A stretch of 56,806 nt of DNA from Anaerolineales bacterium. GTDB lineage: Bacteria > Chloroflexota > Anaerolineae > CG2-30-64-16. Shown here in pieces: positions 1 to 7,827 of the stretch (position 1 is its first letter; every line of letters starts with the position of its first letter). Under the pieces are notes generated by a model that did not search any database, was not told where the DNA came from, and saw only the letters and a program-made list of their open reading frames with translations. Made by a program: the position numbers and the translations under genes. Where the stretch lies: contig JADGQF010000003.1 of NCBI GenBank assembly GCA_017882045.1, positions 1 through 56,806 of the forward strand. The letters run 5' to 3'.

Positions 1-1283
1 TGAAGATTCTGCATCTCGTTCACCAATACCCGCCCGACTACGTTGGTGGCACAGAACACTATACGCAGACCGTGGCGCGTGCCCTGGCTGAACGCGGCCA
101 CGACGTCAGCGTGTTTTACAGGCGTAGCGCGCCCGGCCGCGGACGGACCCGCCGCCCGGCCGATGGTGTGGACGTGTGGGCAGCCTGGGATGGTGTGCAG
201 AACCCCACCCGTCGTTTCATGGCTACTTTCGGCGACCGGTTCCTCATGGACACCTTTAGCGAGGCCCTGGCAGAGACGCGGCCCGACCTCGTCCACATAG
301 AACACCTGATGGGCCTTCCTGCGCAGTTGGCCGGCGCGATCCGGCAGCGCGGCATCCCGCTGGTCGTTACTCTCCACGATTACTGGTGGATCTGCGCCAA
401 CGCCCAGTTGATCACAAATTACAGCCAGAAGCTGTGCAGTGGGCCGCACGCGTGGCTGAATTGCGCGCGTTGCGTGCTGGCACGCGGAGGCGCGGGCCGG
501 CTCTGGGCGGCTGCCCCAGGGCTGGTCCCCCTGCTGGCCGCGCGTGACCGTGCTCTGCGCCGGGTCTTGCTGGATGCAGCGCAGGTGATCGCCCCGTCTC
601 CATTTGTCAAAGAGTGGTATGGGGCCCATGGCTTGCCGGGCGAGCGAGTACTGGTGTTGCCGCACGGCGTCGAGCGCCCGGCGCTTGTCGCCGCTCGATC
701 TGACGGCGAGATACCTTCCCCGGGGATGGCACGCGATGGTGCGTTCCGGGTGGCCTACATTGGCGGGCTGGCTCCTCAAAAGGGGGTGCATGTTCTGGTC
801 AGGGCCTTCAACGAAGCCTTCGGGCAGGACGAGATGCATCAGCCCGAGCTGTGGATCGCCGGGAATGAAGGCTTCGACCCGGCCTATTCCCGGCATCTGC
901 GGTCTCTGGCTGGACCCGGTGTCCGGTTCCTGGGCCTACTGAACAGGCAGCAGGTGTGGCAATGCCTCGCGCAGGTCGACGTGCTTGGCGTGCCCTCACT
1001 CTGGCACGAGACCTTCTCGATCATCGCGCATGAGGCGTTCGTCGCGAGACTGCCCGTCATCGCGTCTCGGCTCGGTGCGTTGCCAGGGGCCATCTGTGAC
1101 GGCGTCAACGGGCTGCTGGTCAGTCCGGGCGATATCTCCGCCTGGAGCGCTGCTCTGCAGCATCTCGCCGGCGACCCGGCCTTCCGGGAGCGGCTGCGTG
1201 AAGGTATCCAACCGCCGATGACGATCAAGGAGCACGTCGATCGTCTCGAGGCGGTATACGCAAAGGCGGCAGGCCGAGCGTAG
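1..1283 (+). CDS. GT-B fold glycosyltransferase, family 4 type (5' end cut by one base)
   Basis: Retaining glycosyltransferase that would move a sugar from a nucleotide-sugar donor onto a glycan or lipid acceptor at the inner membrane. The frame is open from the first base: position 1 reads as the second base of a start codon, followed by Lys-Ile-Leu-His-Leu-Val, so only one base is missing and the protein would be 427 residues. The N-terminal glycine loop reads DYVGGTEHYT, as in GT4 enzymes. The C-terminal Rossmann domain has the donor-site pair of glutamates (HETFSIIAHEAF, an E-x7-E motif) and the family phrase CDGVNGLLV. A Cys-rich stretch near residues 130-160 (SGPHAWLNCARCVL) is typical of a GT4 subgroup. 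An MFS gene follows 35 bases downstream, so both may belong to a polysaccharide locus lying mostly outside the window. The acceptor is unknown. Confidence 0.88.
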   Translation, partial: KILHLVHQYPPDYVGGTEHYTQTVARALAERGHDVSVFYRRSAPGRGRTRRPADGVDVWAAWDGVQNPTRRFMATFGDRFLMDTFSEALAETRPDLVHIEHLMGLPAQLAGAIRQRGIPLVVTLHDYWWICANAQLITNYSQKLCSGPHAWLNCARCVLARGGAGRLWAAAPGLVPLLAARDRALRRVLLDAAQVIAPSPFVKEWYGAHGLPGERVLVLPHGVERPALVAARSDGEIPSPGMARDGAFRVAYIGGLAPQKGVHVLVRAFNEAFGQDEMHQPELWIAGNEGFDPAYSRHLRSLAGPGVRFLGLLNRQQVWQCLAQVDVLGVPSLWHETFSIIAHEAFVARLPVIASRLGALPGAICDGVNGLLVSPGDISAWSAALQHLAGDPAFRERLREGIQPPMTIKEHVDRLEAVYAKAAGRA

Positions 1284-1318
1284 GCCAATCCCAATCACAA
1301 ACGGAGCGTTCCTCCCTT

Positions 1319-2746
1319 ATGTCCTCGTCCAGGTTACCGCAACCGTTGCCCGATCGCGGCGCCGGCGCCACCGGTGTCGGTGCAGCGGCCCGGTTGGCGG
1401 TCTCTCGTTTCATCAACCATGCCATACTTAAGGCGGGCGGAGCGCAGCACAGCGGCGAGCACGACGCTCCTTTGGCGCAGGTGCTGTTGCATCCGGCTAC
1501 CCCGGCGGAGGCCAACCAACGTAACGTCCTGATCGACGCCGTTGGCGTGGGCCTGGTCGGCGGCGTCGCCACTTTCCTATCGGTCTTCCTCGTCAGGTTG
1601 GGCGCGTCGAATTTCATGGTCGGCCTGCTCACTTCCATGCCGGCCCTGACAGGCATGATCTTGGCCATGCCCATCGGCGAGTTCCTGGGCCGCCAACGCC
1701 AGATCGTCCCCTGGTTCTCCAAGGCACGCCTGTTTGTGCTCTCCTGTTATGCCCTGACCGGCCTGGTGCCCTTCTTCTTTATGCAGGACCGGCAGCCTGC
1801 GGCCATCATCGGCATCTGGGCGCTGGCTACCATCCCGCAGACGATCGTGTCGGTCAGTTTCACAGTCGTAATGGGCGGTGTGGCCGGAGAGCGAGGGCGT
1901 TTCTCACTGATGAGCCGGCGCTGGTCCATTTTGGGGATAACCAACTCGTTGACAGTGCTCATTGTCGGGCAGGCGTTGAATCTCTTCACCTTCCCACTGA
2001 ATTACCAGGTGGTGTTTATTGGGTCCGCGGCGGGCGGGCTGATCAGTTACATTTTCTCCAGCAGCATCAAACTGCCTCCTGCCGATGCGCCCGCCGCGCG
2101 CGAACCATTGAGGGAGACACTGCGCCAGTACAGCCGCAACCTGCGCGCCAACCGGCTCTTCGTCAACTTCTTGCTCAGCCAGTTCCTGTTCCGCTGGGGC
2201 ATGGCCCTACCGGCGCCGCTCTTTCCGATCTACTGGGTGCGCACGCTGCACGCCTCGGATGGCGCCATCAGCGCGATCAACGGCATCAACACGGCCGTGA
2301 CAATGGTCGCCTACTTCCTCTGGGCGCGCGCCACAAAACGCCGCGGTGTGCGTTGGGTGCTGCTCGCGACCAGCCTGGGGGTCAGCTTTTACCCCCTGCT
2401 GACGGCCCTGACCAACCGCTGGGAGCTGCTGGTCGTCTGGGCAGGCCTGGCGGGCGTCTTTTCGGCCGGGGTCGACCTGGTTTTCTTCGACATCGTGCTG
2501 AGTACTTGTCCGGGGGAAAATCCGGCCGTCTACGTGGCCATGTACCAGACGACCGTCTACATTGCAACTTTCCTGGCGCCGTTAGTGGGTACGGCCGTAG
2601 CCGGCGCTTTTGGCATCGGGCAATCCCTTATACTGGGCACGGTCCTCCGTCTGGCCGGCTTTGCCTTGATGGCCCTGTTGCGCGTCGGCGCGCCGGCCCA
2701 CGGGCAGGCGCAACCCGAGGCGGTGCCAAGCACTGTGACTGTCTAA
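1319..2746 (+). CDS. Major facilitator superfamily transporter
   Basis: Membrane transporter of 475 residues. The first ~65 residues are hydrophilic and probably cytoplasmic. The rest has about 12 hydrophobic segments (for example around LLTSMPALTGMILAMPIG and LLVVWAGLAGVFSAGVDLVF). The loop after the second or third helix (EFLGRQRQ) fits the MFS A-motif region. The ATG is preceded by GGAG about 12 bases upstream, slightly far but the best available. It lies 35 bases after the glycosyltransferase on the same strand and is followed, convergently, by metW only 3 bases away. The substrate cannot be told from sequence; export of a sugar-linked product is only a guess from the neighbour. Confidence 0.85.
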   Translation: MSSSRLPQPLPDRGAGATGVGAAARLAVSRFINHAILKAGGAQHSGEHDAPLAQVLLHPATPAEANQRNVLIDAVGVGLVGGVATFLSVFLVRLGASNFMVGLLTSMPALTGMILAMPIGEFLGRQRQIVPWFSKARLFVLSCYALTGLVPFFFMQDRQPAAIIGIWALATIPQTIVSVSFTVVMGGVAGERGRFSLMSRRWSILGITNSLTVLIVGQALNLFTFPLNYQVVFIGSAAGGLISYIFSSSIKLPPADAPAAREPLRETLRQYSRNLRANRLFVNFLLSQFLFRWGMALPAPLFPIYWVRTLHASDGAISAINGINTAVTMVAYFLWARATKRRGVRWVLLATSLGVSFYPLLTALTNRWELLVVWAGLAGVFSAGVDLVFFDIVLSTCPGENPAVYVAMYQTTVYIATFLAPLVGTAVAGAFGIGQSLILGTVLRLAGFALMALLRVGAPAHGQAQPEAVPSTVTV

Positions 2747-2749
2747 CGT

Positions 2750-3541
2750 CTAGCGTTCGAGCACAAACACTGCCGTGGTCGAGAAGAGGTTCTTGAACTT
2801 CGGGATGTTGACCGGCCTGCCTCCGCTCAAGTAAGCCTGGCGAGTGATGCGGATGCCGGCTCCACGGCAGAAAAGCGCAAAATCCGTGACCGTGAAAGCC
2901 TGCCAGCGCGGCTTCTCATGCCAGCTCTGTGGAAGATCGCGCGCCTGTGGAATGCGTCCGGTGAGCAAGAGTTCCAGCCGGCAGCCCCAGTAGCCCCAGT
3001 TGGGAAAACTCACGACCGCGCGGGACGCCACCCGCAGCATCTCGTGCAGGATCATTTCGGGATCGTCGAGAAAGGGCAGCGTCTGGCTGAGCACAACGTA
3101 GTCAAAACTGCGGTCAGGGTAGTCGGCCAGTCCTTCCTCCAAGTCGCCCTGGCGCACGCTCAGTCCGCGGCGCACGCAGGCCAACACCCCTTCCTCGCTG
3201 AGCTCAATCCCCCGCCCTTTTGCCTGCTTGGAGCGCGCCAGATGATCGAGCAGCGCGCCGTCGCCGCACCCCAGGTCGAGCACCTTGGTCGCCTCGGGGA
3301 TAAAGCCGGCAATGAGCTGGAGGTCAGGGCGCAGCTCGGCCCTGGCCGGCGTCGCGAGCGGCGAAGTCTGGCTGGCCAACGACTGGCAGTCCCGCTGCCC
3401 GCCCCTCAACTGGGCCAGACCCGCCAGCGCAGACCCCGCCAGCGCAGACCCCGGCAGTGCAGACGCCGCCACCCCGTCAGCGGCAACCTGCCCCGGCACC
3501 GCCGGCTCGACAGTCGTACGTCCAGACAAAGGACCGGTCAT
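2750..3541 (-). CDS. metW: MetW-type methyltransferase-fold protein of methionine biosynthesis
   Basis: MetW proteins partner with MetX to supply acylated homoserine for methionine synthesis. The SAM-binding glycine motif VLDLGCGDGALLDHL is at about residues 92-106, and the family signature SFPNWGYWGCRLELLLTGRIP is present in the middle (about residues 175-195). The C-terminus contains NLFSTTAVFVLE, also typical. Its ATG overlaps the metX stop as ATGA (3538-3541), showing translational coupling. MetW proteins are usually about 200 residues; this one is 263 because of a ~70-residue N-terminal extension rich in Ala, Gly and Ser with a repeated SALAG/SALPG unit. The extension could instead be a wrong start, because the conserved part begins at RPDLQLIAG, but no ATG or GTG lies just before it. 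Confidence 0.9.
   Translation of the reverse strand: MTGPLSGRTTVEPAVPGQVAADGVAASALPGSALAGSALAGLAQLRGGQRDCQSLASQTSPLATPARAELRPDLQLIAGFIPEATKVLDLGCGDGALLDHLARSKQAKGRGIELSEEGVLACVRRGLSVRQGDLEEGLADYPDRSFDYVVLSQTLPFLDDPEMILHEMLRVASRAVVSFPNWGYWGCRLELLLTGRIPQARDLPQSWHEKPRWQAFTVTDFALFCRGAGIRITRQAYLSGGRPVNIPKFKNLFSTTAVFVLER
3423..3467. repeat. Three tandem 15-bp units inside the metW 5' end
   Basis: Units at 3423-3437 and 3438-3452 are identical (gccagcgcagacccc) and the third at 3453-3467 differs at a few bases. On the minus strand they encode the pentapeptides SALPG, SALAG, SALAG in the N-terminal extension of MetW. The period is a multiple of three, so copy-number change would keep the frame. Confidence 0.85.
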
Positions 3542-4689
3542 ACACCCTCCTCACAGGCCACTCGATCCACAAAGCTGCCCAGCAGGCGAGTCATGGTATC
3601 AACTTCCAATAAGAAGGCGTCATGACCCCAGCTGCTCTGAATGTCCAGGTAGGTCACGTCGGCCCCCGCCGCGGTCAGGGCACTGACGATTTCCTTGCCG
3701 TGATACGAAGGATAGAGCCAATCGCTGGTGAAACTGACTACCAGGTATTTGACGTGAGTCGAATCGGCAAAAGCCGCCGCCAGTGCTCCCGTCGGCGTGC
3801 TGAGGTCAAAATAGTCCATGGCCTTGGTGATATAAAGGTACGAATTGGCGTCGAAGCGCCGGGAAAACGTCAGGCCCTGGTGGCGCAGGTAACTCTCCAC
3901 CTCGAACTCGGTCTGAAACTCGTAGCCAAAACGCTCCTTATTCTGCAGGCGCCGCCCGAATTTCTGATGCATGGACTGCTCGCTGAGGTAAGTGATGTGA
4001 CCGACCATGCGCGCGATGGCCAGCCCTGCATCGGGCCGGTGCCCGTTGGCATAGTAGTCGCCACCCTGCCAATTGGGATCGGCGTAGATCGCCTGCCGCC
4101 CGACCTCGCTAAAGGCGATCAGCATCGGACTGCTACGTCCCGTGGTGGCCAGGGGAATGGCGGACCGGATGCGCTGTGGGTGGCGCGCGGTCCATTCCAG
4201 CACCTGCATGCCACCCATCGAGCCGCCGACGGCGCACAGGAGCCGGTCGATCCCAAGATGATCGATCAACGCCACCTGCGCGCGGACCATGTCCCCGATC
4301 GTAACCACCGGAAAGCGCAGACCATAGGGCTGCCCGGTGGTGGGGTCGATGCTCGCGGGACCGGTCGATCCATAGCAACTGCCCAGCACATTGCTGCAGA
4401 TCACGAAAAAGCGGTCAGTGTCGAAGGGCTTGCCGGGACCGATGCAATCGTCCCACCAACCCAGTTTGCCGTTTTCCTCGCTCAGTCCCGCGGCGTGCGC
4501 CCCGCCACTGAGCGCGTGCAAAACCAGGATCGCGTTCGAGCGCGCCTCATTCAGCCGGCCATAGGTCTCATAGGCCAGAGTCACGGGATTGAGAGTCGCG
4601 CCGCTCTCCAGAACGAACGGTTCATCCTCTGCGAAGGTGAACGTCTGACCACTCACCAACCCGAGAGACGAAGAGATAGTAGGATCCAT
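3538..4689 (-). CDS. metX: Homoserine O-acetyltransferase (MetX family)
   Basis: Cytoplasmic alpha/beta-hydrolase-fold enzyme that acylates L-homoserine, the first committed step of methionine synthesis. The nucleophile elbow GGSMGGMQVLEW holds the catalytic Ser; the Asp is in TSDWLYP and the His in WGHDAFLLE near the C-terminus. Other hallmarks are HALSGGAHAAG and GSCYGSTGP. I start it at the ATG at 4689 (383 residues), with GAGGTG about 10 bases upstream. The frame stays open to 4836, but that part lies in the riboswitch terminator and cannot be coding. Acetyl versus succinyl specificity is not certain from sequence. It is followed by metW with a 4-base overlap. Confidence 0.95.
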   Translation of the reverse strand: MDPTISSSLGLVSGQTFTFAEDEPFVLESGATLNPVTLAYETYGRLNEARSNAILVLHALSGGAHAAGLSEENGKLGWWDDCIGPGKPFDTDRFFVICSNVLGSCYGSTGPASIDPTTGQPYGLRFPVVTIGDMVRAQVALIDHLGIDRLLCAVGGSMGGMQVLEWTARHPQRIRSAIPLATTGRSSPMLIAFSEVGRQAIYADPNWQGGDYYANGHRPDAGLAIARMVGHITYLSEQSMHQKFGRRLQNKERFGYEFQTEFEVESYLRHQGLTFSRRFDANSYLYITKAMDYFDLSTPTGALAAAFADSTHVKYLVVSFTSDWLYPSYHGKEIVSALTAAGADVTYLDIQSSWGHDAFLLEVDTMTRLLGSFVDRVACEEGV

Positions 4690-4740
4690 ATCAACTGCAC
4701 CTCGCACAAGAAACAACATGCCGCTGTCAAACACCTGCGA

Positions 4741-4778
4741 AACAAAAAGCGCCTTCTCAAAACTGACGAGAGGGCGCT
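4741..4778 (-). terminator. Rho-independent terminator of the metX SAM riboswitch
   Basis: Read on the minus strand this is AGCGCCCTCTC, a 9-nt loop, GAGAAGGCGCT and then TTTTTGTTT: an 11-bp stem with one G-U pair followed by a U-rich tail. It sits between the aptamer and the metX start and is the expression platform: with SAM bound, transcription should stop here. Confidence 0.9.
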
Positions 4779-4799
4779 GACGAATCCGGTTTCCAATTC

Positions 4800-4978
4800 C
4801 TCTCATCTTCCAGATCAAATCTGCCGGAATTGGCACCGTCTACGTTTGCTCGTCGAAACGCTGCACGTGGAGACGCTGAAGACTACGACGTTCCAACGTA
4901 CAACCTGCCAACGTTGCGACGACCGGAGCGGTTGCCGAGGCTTCACAGGGTCGGTCCCTCTGCCTCTCTGGATAAGAG
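4800..4978 (-). promoter_or_regulatory. SAM-I (S-box) riboswitch upstream of metX-metW
   Basis: On the minus strand the 5' part reads CTCTTATCCAGAGAGGCAG, then AGGGACCGACCC, GTGAAGCCTCGGCAACC, matching the conserved S-box core. The 3' part reads GGTGCCAATTCC, a stem, GGAAGATGAGAG. The P1 helix forms between CTCTTATC (forward 4971-4978) and GATGAGAG (forward 4800-4807), 8 pairs with one G-U. A stem of about 70 nt is inserted between the GCAACC segment and the GGTGCC segment, which is variable in this class. The terminator at 4741-4778 follows directly. SAM binding is expected to switch off metX-metW. Confidence 0.95.
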
Positions 4979-5004
4979 TTACGGGTCTATGCGATTGTTG
5001 CAGG

Positions 5005-5033
5005 ACTATAGCAGCAGATGGCGCGGCTGTCAA
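5005..5033 (-). promoter_or_regulatory. Consensus sigma-70 promoter of metX-metW
   Basis: On the minus strand TTGACA (forward 5028-5033), a 17-bp spacer, and TATAGT (forward 5005-5010). Transcription would begin near 4998, about 20 nt before the riboswitch P1 helix. It lies back to back with the promoter of the DUF1638 gene. Confidence 0.85.
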
Positions 5034-5066
5034 GTGGATTGGAAAGCTGCCATAAACGGCCGGGTG

Positions 5067-5075
5067 TGCTAGAAT
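5067..5075 (+). promoter_or_regulatory. Extended -10 element for the DUF1638 gene
   Basis: TGCTAGAAT, a TG-n-TATAAT-like extended -10, about 30 bases before the ATG at 5105. No good -35 is spaced correctly, which is usual for extended -10 promoters. The interval 4979-5104 otherwise holds only the two divergent promoters. Confidence 0.45.
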
Positions 5076-5104
5076 GCGGCTCATACCGACTTGAGGAGTA
5101 CCTC

Positions 5105-5863
5105 ATGCACCTGATGTGCCTTGCCTGCGAAGTTCTGGCGCGCCAGCTCTACCTGAGCGCCGCGCGCTCGCCCCATATCGTCGATATCCAACTGTTCCGG
5201 CGCGGGCTACACAACTCACCGGCGGACCTGCGCGCCCGCTTGCAGGCGCAAATCGACGCTGTCTCGGCCCCGCAGACTGCCGGCCTGGGCTATGACGCAA
5301 TTGTCATGGGCTACGGGCTGTGCGGTCAGGCGACGGCCGGCCTGGTTGCGCGCGAGTTGCCGCTGGTGATCCCACGTGCGCATGACTGCATCACCCTCTT
5401 CCTGGGAAGCCGCGCTCGCTATCAGGACCAGTTCGAGAATTACCCGGGCACCTACTGGTATGCCCTGGACTACATGGAGCGCGACGACGGGAGCGGAGGC
5501 GCCCTCGCCCTTGGTTCAGGTAGCGATACGAATCTCGAAGCCGTCCACGAGGAATACGTGCAAAAATACGGCCGGGAGAATGCCGACTACCTTATGGAGG
5601 TTATGGGCGCCTGGCAGCAACATTACAAGCGGGCAGCCCTGATCGAGATGGGCATTGGGGACATTTCAGCCGTCGAGGCGCGCGCCGCGACCGAAGCCGC
5701 ACGCCGGGGTTGGGTCCTCGACCGGGTCAGCGGGGACATGGTCCTCATCCGCCGTCTGCTGGAAGGAGACTGGGAGAAGGATTTTCTAGTCGTCCAGCCG
5801 GGTCAGCAGATCCAGATGACTTATGACGCCAATGTCATCGGTTGCGCCCTCGCCGGGGCATAA
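5105..5863 (+). CDS. DUF1638 family protein
   Basis: 252-residue protein of a family without a settled function, known from methanogens and anaerobic bacteria, often near corrinoid or methyl-transfer genes. Conserved cysteines stand in LACEVLARQLY (residue ~5-8), MGYGLCGQATAG and HDCITLFLGSR, followed by the motif YPGTYWYALDYMER. Three spaced Cys plus His could bind a metal, but that is inference. The ATG at 5105 follows GAGGAG by 7 bases; the frame is open further upstream (5018) but that stretch holds the promoter. No signal peptide or membrane segment. It is divergent from metX and sits 133 bases ahead of the nucleoside kinase. Confidence 0.85.
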   Translation: MHLMCLACEVLARQLYLSAARSPHIVDIQLFRRGLHNSPADLRARLQAQIDAVSAPQTAGLGYDAIVMGYGLCGQATAGLVARELPLVIPRAHDCITLFLGSRARYQDQFENYPGTYWYALDYMERDDGSGGALALGSGSDTNLEAVHEEYVQKYGRENADYLMEVMGAWQQHYKRAALIEMGIGDISAVEARAATEAARRGWVLDRVSGDMVLIRRLLEGDWEKDFLVVQPGQQIQMTYDANVIGCALAGA

Positions 5864-5996
5864 CGCTTCGGCAACTGCGCTTGGCCGGCGGCCAATCCGC
5901 GCCGAGTGGATAGTGGATAACTGAAAGCTAGTCCGGCTGTTGCTTAAGTGGCAGAGAATCGGCGGCACAACGCTGCCGTGTTGCGCGAGAAATCAG

Positions 5997-7757
5997 ATGG
6001 CTTTTCAATCTATCACCCAAGTGAACGGAACCCTCAATGCCGTCCGACCCGGCACACCCCGCACGACGGCCCAGGTCTGGTTCGATGACGGGCGCATATA
6101 CGAAGCCCCCGTCGGCACGCCCCTGGAAGCCTATATCAAGGCTGCCGAGCCGGCCTGGCCTTTGCCTGTGATGGCCGCATTGATCGATGACGAACTGCGC
6201 GAGCTGACCTATCATATCGAACGGGATGTGGAGGTGACGCCGCTCTCGATGGCCCATTGGGACGGCAGCCGCGTATACCGCCGCTCGCTGACCTTCCTGC
6301 TGCTGGTCGCCGTCCACGAGCTTTTCCCCGAAGCGCAGATCAACATCGACCACTCAGTGACTTTCGGCGGCTTCTTCTGTGAGGTGACGGGACGCCAGAA
6401 TTTCACGCCGGACGAGCTGGCCCAGATCGAAGCGCGGATGCGCCAGATCGTCGAGGCGGATGCGCCCATCAGCAAGGAGCGGGTGCCGCTGCGTGAGGCG
6501 ATCGAGATCTTCCGACGCCGCGGCGAGGACGACAAGGTGCGGCTGCTGAGCTACCGGCGCAAGGACTATCTTACGCTGTACCGGTTGCGCGGTCTGAGCG
6601 ACTATTTCCACGGCTACATGGTTCCGTCGGCCGGCTATCTGCGTTATTTCGCCCTCACCTACTACGCGCCCGGCTTCATCTTGCGCTTCCCGATTCGCAA
6701 CACGGCCGAGTTACAGCCGGTGGTCGAGTATCCCAAGCTGATTCATGTATTCCGCGAGTACGGCCAGACTCTGCGCCTGCTCGGCATTGAGGACGTCGGC
6801 TCGCTGGACCAGTCCATCGATGCCGGGCGCGCCAATGAGATCATCCTGGTAGCCGAGGCGTTGCACGAGCAGCGCATCGCGCAGATTGCCACCCAGATCG
6901 CAGGCCGGCGCGGCCAGGTCAAGCTGGTGTTGATGGCGGGTCCGTCCTCCTCGGGCAAAACTACCTTTGCCAAGCGATTGGCCGTGCAGTTGCTGGCAAA
7001 CGGCATGCGCCCGATTGCGATTGGCCTGGACGATTACTTCGTGGATCGGCAGTTCACGCCGCGCGACGAGCAAGGCAACTACAACTTCGAGATCCTGGAA
7101 GCGTTGGACCTCAAGCTGTTCAACCAGCAACTGTTACAGCTGATGGCCGGCGAGCAGGTCACACTGCCGCATTTCAACTTCGTCACCGGCAAGCGCGAAC
7201 CGGGCGTCACCATCCAGCTAGGGCCCGAGCATGTCCTGCTGGTGGAGGGGATCCATGGCCTGAATCCCGGCCTGGTGCCCGCCATCCCATCCGACCGTAT
7301 CTTCCGCATCTTCATCTCCGCCCTGACCCAGCTCAACATCGACCGCCACAACCGCGTGCCGACTACCGATACCCGGTTGATCCGGCGGATCGTGCGCGAT
7401 GCGCGCACGCGCGGCTATTCCGCCGCCGACACCATCTCCCGCTGGCAGAGCGTGCGGCGCGGCGAGCGTGAGTTCATCTTCCCTTATCAAGAAAATGCCG
7501 ACGTCATGTTCAATTCGGCCCTGGTCTACGAGTTGTCCGCCCTCAAGCCGCTGGTCGAGCCGCTTCTATTGCAGATCGAGCCCGGCAAGCCCGGCCATGT
7601 GGAAGCCAAGCGCCTGCTCGCGTTCCTGCAATGGTTCGCGCCCATGCCGACTGACCCGATCCCGGACAACTCGATTCTGCGCGAGTTTGTCGGGGGGTCC
7701 AACCTGGAGTCGTTGGAGCTGCAGATATTCGGGGCTACCCCAAAGAAGGGGGCCTGA
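5997..7757 (+). CDS. Nucleoside (uridine-like) kinase with TGS/ThrRS-like N-terminal domains
   Basis: Cytoplasmic P-loop kinase of the uridine kinase/phosphoribulokinase class, expected to phosphorylate a nucleoside. Residues ~25-65 form a TGS-like domain (AQVWFDDGRIYEAPVGTPLE). Residues ~75-200 resemble the second, editing-type domain of threonyl-tRNA synthetase, but the His pair of that domain is missing (RRSLTFLLL in place of HSxxH). The kinase domain carries the P-loop AGPSSSGKTTFAKRLA (about residue 315) and LDDYFVDR, then LLVEGIHGLNP. The ATG at 5997 gives 586 residues; a TTG at 5940 in the same frame is an alternative, and neither has a clear Shine-Dalgarno. The exact substrate is not known. 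Confidence 0.85.
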   Translation: MAFQSITQVNGTLNAVRPGTPRTTAQVWFDDGRIYEAPVGTPLEAYIKAAEPAWPLPVMAALIDDELRELTYHIERDVEVTPLSMAHWDGSRVYRRSLTFLLLVAVHELFPEAQINIDHSVTFGGFFCEVTGRQNFTPDELAQIEARMRQIVEADAPISKERVPLREAIEIFRRRGEDDKVRLLSYRRKDYLTLYRLRGLSDYFHGYMVPSAGYLRYFALTYYAPGFILRFPIRNTAELQPVVEYPKLIHVFREYGQTLRLLGIEDVGSLDQSIDAGRANEIILVAEALHEQRIAQIATQIAGRRGQVKLVLMAGPSSSGKTTFAKRLAVQLLANGMRPIAIGLDDYFVDRQFTPRDEQGNYNFEILEALDLKLFNQQLLQLMAGEQVTLPHFNFVTGKREPGVTIQLGPEHVLLVEGIHGLNPGLVPAIPSDRIFRIFISALTQLNIDRHNRVPTTDTRLIRRIVRDARTRGYSAADTISRWQSVRRGEREFIFPYQENADVMFNSALVYELSALKPLVEPLLLQIEPGKPGHVEAKRLLAFLQWFAPMPTDPIPDNSILREFVGGSNLESLELQIFGATPKKGA

Positions 7758-7775
7758 CAAAAAAGGCAGGCCCCC
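7748..7775 (-). terminator. Perfect 9-bp inverted repeat between convergent genes
   Basis: GGGGGCCTG, 10-nt loop, CAGGCCCCC. On the minus strand it is followed by TTCTTTG, so it best fits a terminator of the NrfD operon, which ends at 7828; on the plus strand it overlaps the kinase stop codon and lacks a U-tract. Confidence 0.55.
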
Positions 7776-7827
7776 TGAGTAGCAAGCGCTGCTCAGCGGG
7801 CCTGATCCTTCGGCTGCTCGCTTACGA

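Noticed and set aside
4690-4836. Extra N-terminal codons of metX.
   Set aside because: They lie in the terminator and aptamer of the SAM-I riboswitch; the ATG at 4689 has its own ribosome site.
7748-7775. Terminator for the nucleoside kinase on the plus strand.
   Set aside because: The hairpin overlaps its stop codon and has no U-tract on that strand; it fits the minus strand better.
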